In this document: in pieces, positions 1-5,312 of the stretch
Layout of the letters: the number at the start of each line of letters is the position of its first letter
Position numbering within the stretch: position 1 is the stretch's first letter
Assembly (NCBI RefSeq): GCF_002498065.1
Contig: NZ_DAFZ01000029.1
Location: 1-8,650 of the forward strand
Source: Methanoculleus sp. UBA208
Lineage (GTDB): Archaea; Halobacteriota; Methanomicrobia; Methanomicrobiales; Methanoculleaceae
Direction: 5' to 3'
DNA length: 8,650 bases
Notes under the pieces: generated by a model
Database searches by the model: none
Told to the model about the DNA's origin: nothing
The model's input: the letters and a program-made list of their open reading frames with translations, nothing else
Made by a program: the position numbers and the translations under genes

Positions 1-3
1 ACG

Positions 4-205
4 GTGGTCGAGCTCCGGGCGTTCCGCCCATCGCACTCCCCGTCAGCCCCACTTCGCACCTTCGGTGCTCGAACTCCGCTCCGCAGGAACGTCGTTCCCC
101 CCATGGCGATACTCCCACGGTCCAGTGTATCGGGCTTATTGGTCGTTACGATTGTAATGTTTGCCGCACCTCGTACCTTCGGTGCTCGAGTTCCTGCCCT
201 TCGGC
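4..205. repeat. Degenerate hairpin-forming repeat units in a non-coding stretch
   Basis: Three related units begin near 4, 64 and 181 with GGTG-(C/G)-TCGA followed by TCC. Units 2 and 3 share an exact 15-base core, ACCTTCGGTGCTCGA, at 58-72 and 175-189; the ACC-TTC-GGT centre can fold back on itself. Unit 1 carries GGGC-GTTCC-GCCC at 17-29, and unit 3 carries a CTGCC-CTTC-GGCCAG-like fold-back. Units 1 and 2 also share a CGTTCC-CCCAT...ACTCCC segment (about 20-40 and 93-115). The stretch 1-260 shows no convincing gene; the open frame across it encodes only Arg/Pro-rich residues and repeats the same words because the DNA repeats. Likely an intergenic palindromic repeat cluster; function unknown. 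Confidence 0.45.
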
Positions 206-260
206 CAGTCGCGTATCGAAACCTGACAGCCTCTCAACCCCGCCGCTACACCGGCACACC

Positions 261-292
261 AAAAAAGCACCGTCCCCATCGGGGACAAAAAA
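261..292 (-). terminator. T-run/hairpin terminator downstream of hisH
   Basis: Read on the minus strand just after the hisH stop: a T6 run (complement of 287-292), then a perfect 6-bp stem GTCCCC/GGGGAC with a 3-base loop (272-286), then a second T6 run (complement of 261-266). Archaeal transcription ends mainly at T-runs, and the placement 14-45 bases past the stop fits the end of this two-gene unit. Confidence 0.65.
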
Positions 293-305
293 CCGGAACG
301 CCCCT

Positions 306-914
306 CTAACAGATCCGCTCGATAAAGTTCTCGAGGATCTTCAGCCCGACCGCACCGCTCTTTTCCGGGTGGAACTGGACCCCGTAGGTGAGCCCGGCGT
401 TGACCGCCGAGGCGAAGGGGCGGATGTAGGTGGTGCTCGCAAGGGTGTGGTCTGGTGCGGCCGCCGCGTAGTAGGAGTGGACGAAGTAGACGTACTCCTC
501 CTCGCGGAGCCCGTCAAAGAGCGGTGTCTCCCGGTCGACGCGGATGGTGTTCCACCCCATGTGGGGGACCTTCTCTCCGGCGGCCGGGACGAACCGTTTC
601 ACGTCTCCCGGTACGAGGCCGAGCCCGCGGTGGACGCCGTGCTCTTCGCTCGAGTCCATGAGCATCTGCATCCCGAGGCAGATCCCGAGGAGCGGCGTAT
701 CGCCGGCGGCGGCAAGGACGGTACCCTGCAGGCCGCCGAGCATCTCCATCCCGTCCCGGAACGCCCCCACGCCGGGGAGGACGATGCCGTCGGCCGACGC
801 GATCGCCTCCGGGTCCGCCGTGATCGTCGCCGCTGCTCCCGCCCGCTCCAGGCCCCGCAGCACGCTCCGCAGGTTGCCGAGGCCGTAATCAATTATAACT
901 ATCTTCTTCTTCAT
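306..914 (-). CDS. hisH: Imidazole glycerol phosphate synthase, glutamine amidotransferase subunit HisH
   Basis: HisH hydrolyses glutamine and channels ammonia to HisF, which makes imidazole glycerol phosphate and AICAR in histidine biosynthesis (cytoplasm). The product is 202 residues, normal for the family. Visible class-I amidotransferase features: N-terminal IVIIDYGLGNL, the oxyanion segment LPGVGAF (about 46-52), nucleophile Cys79 in GICLGM, and the His182/Glu184 pair in QFHPEKSG. ATG at 914 is chosen because GGGGAG lies 6 bases before it; the in-frame ATG at 920 abuts that site, and the much longer upstream open frame is a shadow of the neighbouring gene. The start overlaps the end of the upstream PAPS-reductase-like gene by 26 bases, so translation is probably coupled. 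No other his gene is in the window, so its HisF partner must be encoded elsewhere. It ends in TAG. Confidence 0.95.
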   Translation of the reverse strand: MKKKIVIIDYGLGNLRSVLRGLERAGAAATITADPEAIASADGIVLPGVGAFRDGMEMLGGLQGTVLAAAGDTPLLGICLGMQMLMDSSEEHGVHRGLGLVPGDVKRFVPAAGEKVPHMGWNTIRVDRETPLFDGLREEEYVYFVHSYYAAAAPDHTLASTTYIRPFASAVNAGLTYGVQFHPEKSGAVGLKILENFIERIC

Positions 915-2304
915 CCGCATCTCCCCGTTTCCGCCACAGCCCGCGCTCGATCCAGTCGGGAGAGAGCCCCTGCCTCTCCTGCCACCGGGCGAGTTTGCCG
1001 TGCCACATCTCAAGGAGTTCGGGGTGGGATACCCCGATGATTGCAAACGTCGCAAGGTCGCTCGAGGGGCACATGAAGCACCCGATGCGGTCGAGCCCCC
1101 GCTCGTAGAGGCGGTTGTAGGGGGCTTTCTCGCGGAAGATGTAGAGCCAGACGTGCATCGCCGTCCACTGCTGAATGGGGGCCGCCGAGAGCTGTTGCGG
1201 GACATGGCCGTTCCGCCAGACCCGCCGGCTCTGCATCCGCCGCACCGACTCGTACTTCCGCTGCCCGATGAACGAGAGGCATTCACCCCAGTGCTCGCCG
1301 ATCAGGCGGCCGACGGGGTGGAGCTTGCAGACCGTGCAGCACCAGCGGTTGTCGACGGCCGGCGGGCCGTTCTCATCGAACATCTTCCAGAACTTCTCTT
1401 CGTCGCAGACCCGGAGGACTTCGAGCCCGTAGCGTTCCGCCACCTCGTCCACATTCTCGCAGGTCTCCGGGAACTCGAGCCCCGTGTCGGCAAAGAGGAG
1501 CGGCACCGGGCCGAGCGCCTTTAAGACGACGAGCAGGGTCGCGAGGCTGTCTTTTCCGCCGGAGTAGGAGACCGTGGGCCGCTCGGGGTTCTGTTCCGCG
1601 ACCTCCCGGACGAACCGGATGCTCGCGGCCTCGTAGTCCGCGAGGACCGGTTCGTTTGCCGCGACGACGTCCTCCCACGTCGCCTCGCCCGGGACACAGA
1701 CCGACCGGACGTTCTTTCGCGTCCGGACGACGAGCCCCCGCTCCATCGTCCCGGCGGTGGCCGCATCGACCTTTGCCCTGCCGACGCCGATGCACTCGCC
1801 GGCCTTCGTCAGGATGAAGACTTCATCGCCTTCGGCGACGGCGGGATCGATCGAGACGAGGCCCGGTGCGAGGACGCTTGCTCCCGAATCGCGGATGGAC
1901 GGGATCGCGCCGTCGTCGACGACGACGTAGCGCTTCGTCGGTTTCAGGTAAGCCGCGGCGGCAGGGCGCGGGAGGGGCTCCCAGCGCCGCTCCTCCGGGA
2001 AGTAGCGGATCGCGCCCACGACCGCGCCGCCAAGGACGATCTCGTCCATCCGGTCCTCGGCGGGAACTTTGTTGAGGAGCGCAATGTGGCCTTCCGGTAT
2101 CAGCGGCGCTCCGAAATGCTCGCTGAATATTCGGTTGACCCGCTCGACATCGTCGGGAAACGCAGGGCGTGCGTCTCCCGGCGGCGTGACGGCTACCGGA
2201 CGGGTCGGGGTGCCGCAGGCGCAGACCCCGGAGAGCACGGGAGCGTGGCAGGAGTCGCACCAGCGGAGCAGGATCTTTCCGAGGTAGAGGCGAGGCATTC
2301 TCAT
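889..2304 (-). CDS. Zinc-ribbon/PUA/PAPS-reductase-domain protein (PP-loop ATPase family)
   Basis: About 471 residues. Domain order: an N-terminal zinc ribbon (C16, C19, C28, C30); a PUA-like RNA-binding domain around 125-200 (begins RYVVVDDGA, includes VAEGDEVFILT); then a PAPS-reductase-type PP-loop domain with SGGKDS at 248-253. Cys-rich motifs follow: WCCTVCK (C322, C323, C326) and CFMCP (C409, C412), which in related archaeal proteins are probable Fe-S or zinc ligands. Methanogens commonly carry such proteins annotated as phosphoadenosine phosphosulfate reductase. The PUA domain and PP-loop also suit an RNA- or sulfur-transfer role, so sulfate assimilation should not be assumed. The start at 2304 (or in-frame ATG 2298) is chosen because a TATA-like box lies about 23 bases upstream, implying a leaderless transcript; the 19 extra codons further upstream look non-coding. 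It overlaps hisH at its 3' end. Stop TGA. Confidence 0.85.
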   Translation of the reverse strand: MRMPRLYLGKILLRWCDSCHAPVLSGVCACGTPTRPVAVTPPGDARPAFPDDVERVNRIFSEHFGAPLIPEGHIALLNKVPAEDRMDEIVLGGAVVGAIRYFPEERRWEPLPRPAAAAYLKPTKRYVVVDDGAIPSIRDSGASVLAPGLVSIDPAVAEGDEVFILTKAGECIGVGRAKVDAATAGTMERGLVVRTRKNVRSVCVPGEATWEDVVAANEPVLADYEAASIRFVREVAEQNPERPTVSYSGGKDSLATLLVVLKALGPVPLLFADTGLEFPETCENVDEVAERYGLEVLRVCDEEKFWKMFDENGPPAVDNRWCCTVCKLHPVGRLIGEHWGECLSFIGQRKYESVRRMQSRRVWRNGHVPQQLSAAPIQQWTAMHVWLYIFREKAPYNRLYERGLDRIGCFMCPSSDLATFAIIGVSHPELLEMWHGKLARWQERQGLSPDWIERGLWRKRGDADEEEDSYN

Positions 2305-2321
2305 ATCCGTTGGAGAGAAAC

Positions 2322-2330
2322 GGATAAAAG
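2322..2330 (-). promoter_or_regulatory. TATA box for the PAPS-reductase-like/hisH unit
   Basis: The minus strand reads CTTTTATCC. A start site about 23-26 bases downstream would fall at or next to ATG 2304/2298, consistent with a leaderless mRNA; no Shine-Dalgarno motif precedes either ATG. Assigned by motif and spacing only. Confidence 0.5.
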
Positions 2331-2455
2331 TCTTGGTGTATTCCAACCTTCCCCGCAGCATTCCGCTTGAAACGGGAATTTTCCAGCCGGGAGGCTGCTC
2401 ACGTCCCGCGGCAGCGTCTCGCAGCCGGTGTCGGCGGATGAGGCCGCGGGTGCGT

Positions 2456-2478
2456 ATCGCGTTTCCCCGGAACGCGAT
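2456..2478. promoter_or_regulatory. Perfect 8-bp inverted repeat in the divergent intergenic region
   Basis: ATCGCGTT, a 7-base spacer (TCCCCGG), then AACGCGAT. The spacer can extend pairing in part. It lies about 34 bases upstream of the plus-strand TATA-like box at 2512 and about 150 bases upstream of the minus-strand gene start. It could be a protein-binding operator or an RNA hairpin; the sequence alone does not decide. The rest of 2341-2455 shows no gene. Confidence 0.4.
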
Positions 2479-2511
2479 TCTTTGGGTGTAAAGGAAGGGG
2501 GATGCGTACCA

Positions 2512-2518
2512 TTAAATA
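2512..2518 (+). promoter_or_regulatory. TATA-like box for the 2543/2703 transcription unit
   Basis: TTAAATA in an AT-rich patch inside GC-rich DNA. The predicted start, 24-28 bases downstream, falls at about 2540-2545, right at ATG 2543. The mRNA would be leaderless for the small frame at 2543, or would have a leader of about 160 bases for the membrane protein at 2703. Confidence 0.4.
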
Positions 2519-2542
2519 CATCCTCTGTCTCATAGTATTGTC

Positions 2543-2710
2543 ATGTTCAATCATGTAGAATTGTGGCCGCTGCATTCGCATCGGCGTGTCACCGATTCTA
2601 CGCTGGTGAAAGGAGATCCACCATATGTGCCGGGTGATTCCGTGACCCCCGTCTGCCGGCCGCTTCCGGTGAGCACCGGACGGCCTGCAGGGGGTGAGAG
2701 ATATGCATGA
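2543..2710 (+). CDS. Possible 55-residue protein, unrecognised
   Basis: An open frame from ATG 2543 to TGA 2708-2710 encodes 55 residues (starts MFNHVELWPL, contains GDPPYVPGDS). In favour: a TATA-like box at the spacing expected of a leaderless start, and a stop that overlaps the start of the next gene at 2703 by 8 bases, as in translational coupling. Against: third-position GC is only about 55% by my count, with no codon periodicity, and I recognise no family. Inside the same interval, AAAGGAG at 2609-2615 precedes ATG 2625 of a six-codon frame (MCRVIP, stop TGA 2643-2645), so the region may instead be a leader with a leader peptide. Weak call. Confidence 0.25.
   Translation: MFNHVELWPLHSHRRVTDSTLVKGDPPYVPGDSVTPVCRPLPVSTGRPAGGERYA
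2658..2685 (+). promoter_or_regulatory. Strong mRNA hairpin just upstream of the membrane-protein start
   Basis: GGCCG (2658-2662) pairs with CGGCC (2681-2685); after a 2-base bulge, TCCGGT (2665-2670) pairs with ACCGGA (2675-2680) around a GAGC tetraloop. The 11 pairs end 6 bases before the GGGGTGA ribosome site of the 2703 gene. No T-run follows, so a terminator is unlikely; control of translation or mRNA stability is possible. Confidence 0.4.
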
Positions 2711-3023
2711 GAGCAGGGGTGCAAAAATGGCGTCATTGCGCGTTGCAGGAAAATCGCTCCGAAAGACCGAGGTCCTGGGACTGCTCATTTTCAGCCTCAT
2801 GGCGGTCGTCATGCTTGCGGTCGGTGCCGCGCTCTTCTGTGACTGGCTCGCCGAACCGGGATCGGCGCCTGCGGGGACACCGGCCGAGCTCGGGCCGATA
2901 ACGGGAGGCCTCGCGGTTGCCGGCGTGATCCCGGTTGTGGCCCTCGTGATAGGTGTCGAGGTGATCGGGGGACTCTCGCTGATCGCGCTCTATATGATCT
3001 CCGGCATCAGGCGCGGGGCGTAA
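2703..3023 (+). CDS. Small membrane protein with two hydrophobic segments, unknown function
   Basis: 106 residues. Hydrophobic stretches at about 24-46 and 66-100 are separated by a Pro/Ala/Gly-rich loop (52-65). The second is long enough to hairpin or cross obliquely and has an acidic residue (Glu86) in its middle; the ends carry Arg/Lys (13-21 and RR at 103-104). The ATG at 2703 has GGTGA five bases upstream; the ATG at 2727 has GGTG at the same distance and is an equally possible start (98 residues). GTG 2694 is less likely. From about residue 21 on, codon third positions are GC-rich, as in the confident genes. I do not recognise the family. It appears monocistronic, with a TATA-like box about 185 bases upstream. 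Stop TAA. Confidence 0.7.
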   Translation: MHESRGAKMASLRVAGKSLRKTEVLGLLIFSLMAVVMLAVGAALFCDWLAEPGSAPAGTPAELGPITGGLAVAGVIPVVALVIGVEVIGGLSLIALYMISGIRRGA

Positions 3024-3145
3024 AGCTCCCGGCCCCCCGGCCCTTCCCGCGCTCGAGCGCCCTTTCGATCTCTTCATGGCCGGAGAGCGACAAAAACGTA
3101 TGATTTCTCCTGAATCCTGGAAAAAGTGGCTGAGTGGACATAAAA

Positions 3146-3153
3146 TTTATATC
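3146..3153 (+). promoter_or_regulatory. Strong archaeal TATA box for the 26-residue microprotein
   Basis: TTTATATC preceded by AAAA, close to the archaeal consensus. Expected transcription start about 3173-3178, giving a leader of about 30 bases that ends in a strong ribosome site (AAGGAGGTG, 3189-3197). Confidence 0.7.
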
Positions 3154-3205
3154 CTGACCGGTTAACATCAGATCTATCCCTCCTCGGGAAGGAGGTGTGT
3201 CACTC

Positions 3206-3286
3206 ATGGCAAAGGAGAACAAGCCTCAGGGTAAGAAGCAGGAGAAGAAGGCGGAGAAGGTTCAGGACAAGGGCAGGAAGAACTAG
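3206..3286 (+). CDS. 26-residue lysine-rich microprotein, unknown function
   Basis: ATG 3206 to TAG 3284-3286. The peptide begins MAKENKPQGKK and has nine Lys, one Arg, three Glu and one Asp in 26 residues. It has no hydrophobic core, is strongly basic and is probably disordered. The expression signals are the best in the window: a near-consensus TATA box at 3146, the ribosome site AAGGAGGTG eight bases before the ATG, and a T6 run (3308-3313) shortly after the stop. These make a complete monocistronic unit within about 170 bases. A nucleic-acid- or ribosome-associated role would suit the composition but is inference. Antisense frames here lack any start signal. I recall similarly short Lys-rich proteins in methanogens but cannot name a family. 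Confidence 0.7.
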   Translation: MAKENKPQGKKQEKKAEKVQDKGRKN

Positions 3287-3307
3287 GCCTTCAACCATTA
3301 CATCCTC

Positions 3308-3313
3308 TTTTTT
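3308..3313 (+). terminator. T-run terminator after the microprotein gene
   Basis: Six consecutive T (preceded by TCC-TC) 22 bases after the stop codon, in otherwise GC-rich DNA; typical of archaeal intrinsic termination. No stem precedes it. The rest of 3314-3378 contains no gene. Confidence 0.5.
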
Positions 3314-3378
3314 GGGCCGGGTATCCGGTTCGACACATCCTTCTCCCCGTTACTGCGGATCGCTCGCGACCATCGCCT

Positions 3379-4890
3379 TCACACCCTCCGTACCGCCCCG
3401 GCCGCCAGGGCGATGACGGGCACGATCTCCAGCCTCCCCGCCCACATAACGACGATGAAGAGCCACTTCGCCGCAGGACTCGTGCCGGGATTCATGAACC
3501 CGGTGCTGATCCCGACGTTGGCCGCGGCGGAGACGACCTCGAAGATGGCGTCGGCGGAGTCGAATCCGTCCTGCGGCGCGAGATGGAGCAGGAAGATGGT
3601 GGCGACCGCGACCATCAGGACGAAGAGCACGACGACGAGCATGCTCTTCGAGACCTCGTACTCCGGAAGGTGCTCGAGGATCGGCCGTCCGTCGTGCCGG
3701 AGCGGGGTGATCGTCCGCCAGCCGGTATGAAGCCTCTTAAACCACCAGCGAAGCATCTCAAGGCCGAGGATGATCCGGCCGAGTTTGATGCCGCCGGCGG
3801 TGCTCCCCGCCGATCCGCCGATCAGCATCAGCGCGGCAAGGACCATCACCGTCGTGCCGTACCAGCTCCCGGGGTCCGCGTTCTGGAACCCGGTGCAGGT
3901 GATGCCGCTCACGGTCATGAAGATGCCCTCCCGGAGGGCCTCGGCCGGAGCGAGGGACGAGATGGACACGAGGTCGAAGGTGACGACGGTGCACCCGGCA
4001 AGAATGAGCGCGAAGAGGAGGATCGCCTGCCGGTCCGCGAGGAGCAGAAACATCCTTTTGTAGTAGATGAGGAAGTAGAGCTTGAACGGCAGGGCCCCGG
4101 CGATCATGATCGGGACGACGAGCATCTCAAGGAACGGGCTCTCGTAGTAGAGGATGCCGGCCGTATGCACCGAAAACCCGCCGGTCGATATCGCCGTCAT
4201 GACGATGTTCGCGGCATCCCAGAGGGATATGCCCGAGAGGAGGACGAGCCCGATGCCGAGGGCCGTGAGCACCAGGTAGATCCGCCACATCTCAAAGCCG
4301 GTGGCCACGACGCTCGGCATGAACGTCTCGGACCGCCCTTCCGAGCGGTAGAGTCTGAACCGGGTCAGGCCCGACCTGCCCGAGAGAGCGATGGTGAACG
4401 CGACGATCCCGAGCCCGCCCATCCACTGGGTCAGCGACCGCCAGAAGAGGATCGTCCTCGGCGTGGTATCGACAGACGGGAGGAGGGAGAGGCCCGTGCC
4501 TGTCCAGCCCGACATCGCCTCGAACACGCTGTCGGTGTAGGAGAGCCCGAGACCGAACGTATACGGCAGCGCACCTATCAGGGCGGCGGTGAGCCAGACC
4601 AGGGCGACCGTCGAGAGCGCGACGGAGAGGCGGGCTTCCCCCTCCGCCTTCGGGATACCGGCAAGCCAGACCCCGATGATACCGAACCCCGCCGGCGCCG
4701 AGGCCATCGGGAGGAGGAGATCGGTCTCGCCGTACCAGAGACCGACCAGGAGCGGGGTGCATGACACCAGCGCGATGAAGAGAAATATAAGCCCCAGCTC
4801 CGGAGCGATGATCGCAAACTGGCTGTTTGCCGCCGGCAGTATCTTTTTGCCGGAAAGCGCCGGGAGAAAATGGTTTTTGCGATGGTGCAT
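3379..4890 (-). CDS. trkH: TrkH/KtrB-family potassium transporter, membrane subunit
   Basis: 503 residues, typical for TrkH, the channel-like membrane subunit for K+ uptake. Four pore-loop repeats are visible, each with the selectivity-filter glycine: SGWTGTG (127-133), ISTGGFS (234-240), SGITCTGF (328-335) and AAANVGISTGF (455-465). Family landmarks also present are FWRSLTQWMGGLGIV (149-163), GGSAGSTAGGIKLGR (358-372) and the C-terminal MWAGRLEIVPV. About 8-10 transmembrane helices plus pore helices are expected. ATG 4890 is the only good start, although no clear ribosome site precedes it; the first helix begins near residue 25. A TATA-like box lies about 55 bases upstream. No TrkA-type NAD-binding regulator is encoded beside it, so the partner must lie elsewhere. 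Stop TGA. Confidence 0.95.
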   Translation of the reverse strand: MHHRKNHFLPALSGKKILPAANSQFAIIAPELGLIFLFIALVSCTPLLVGLWYGETDLLLPMASAPAGFGIIGVWLAGIPKAEGEARLSVALSTVALVWLTAALIGALPYTFGLGLSYTDSVFEAMSGWTGTGLSLLPSVDTTPRTILFWRSLTQWMGGLGIVAFTIALSGRSGLTRFRLYRSEGRSETFMPSVVATGFEMWRIYLVLTALGIGLVLLSGISLWDAANIVMTAISTGGFSVHTAGILYYESPFLEMLVVPIMIAGALPFKLYFLIYYKRMFLLLADRQAILLFALILAGCTVVTFDLVSISSLAPAEALREGIFMTVSGITCTGFQNADPGSWYGTTVMVLAALMLIGGSAGSTAGGIKLGRIILGLEMLRWWFKRLHTGWRTITPLRHDGRPILEHLPEYEVSKSMLVVVLFVLMVAVATIFLLHLAPQDGFDSADAIFEVVSAAANVGISTGFMNPGTSPAAKWLFIVVMWAGRLEIVPVIALAAGAVRRV

Positions 4891-4941
4891 TATCGCGCCC
4901 GATGCGGGTCTCCAGCCGCACCGCGGAGATACTTCTATCCG

Positions 4942-4951
4942 CTATATGTAC
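4942..4951 (-). promoter_or_regulatory. Candidate TATA box for trkH
   Basis: The minus strand reads TACATATAG, with a predicted start near 4917 and a leader of roughly 27 bases. The plus-strand 9-mer TATATGTAC here recurs at 5171-5179 in the candidate promoter of the divergent sensor gene, so one of the two may instead be a regulator site. The remainder of 4960-5160 is GC-rich with short fold-backs (e.g. GTCCGG 5008-5013 with CCGGAC 5024-5029) and no supportable gene. Confidence 0.35.
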
Positions 4952-5168
4952 GTTTTGATTCCGCTGCGGCTGTGCCGTGCGCCGGGACCGGTGGACTCCT
5001 CCTGCCCGTCCGGGCGGTTCCCACCGGACGCGATCCCGGGATCCTGCAGGAAACGGTGTTGCGGTCGGGAACCTCCGGATACCGGATTGCGACTGGCCGG
5101 ACCGGGATGCCCTGCTTGTATCGCCGGAGTGGCGAATCCGGTGCCAACCTGTTTTATCTGGAAAATAG

Positions 5169-5177
5169 TATATATGT
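5169..5177 (+). promoter_or_regulatory. Candidate TATA box for the multi-PAS regulator
   Basis: TATATATGT in the AT-rich patch 5160-5188. The predicted start, near 5198-5203, leaves a leader of about 110 bases before ATG 5313. That leader contains two tiny frames, 5221-5277 (18 codons plus stop) and 5280-5312 (10 codons plus TAG). The second stop abuts the sensor gene ATG. Confidence 0.45.
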
Positions 5178-5312
5178 ACAAAATGTATTGCCGCCGGGAC
5201 GAATAACGTCTCAACGTCGTATGGGTGTGGACGCCACGGAGGCTTCCCCTGCAGAATACGTAGAGGAGAGAACGTAGGTATGCGAATATCCGGACTGGAG
5301 CTGGAGTGGTAG

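Noticed and set aside
4..309. Plus-strand 101-residue open frame over the left edge
   Set aside because: Arg/Pro-rich residues, no ribosome site, and the repeated protein words simply reflect the DNA hairpin repeats.
369..1040. Long plus-strand frames opposite hisH and the PAPS-reductase-like gene
   Set aside because: Antisense shadows of GC-rich genes; composition dominated by Arg/Glu/Asp/Pro with no domain motifs.
2609..2627. Vector-like ribosome site AAAGGAG...CATATG
   Set aside because: It resembles an expression-vector start but the flanks are not vector sequence and it leads to a six-codon frame; considered chance or a native leader.
3007..3222. Minus-strand 71-residue frame opposite the microprotein leader
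   Set aside because: It overlaps the end of the membrane-protein gene and the promoter of the microprotein; no ribosome site, and better signals lie on the plus strand.
4870..5277. Plus-strand 135-residue frame across the trkH/PAS intergenic region
   Set aside because: Third-position GC is only slightly above the local average; no start signal and no recognisable domain, and it begins antisense to trkH.
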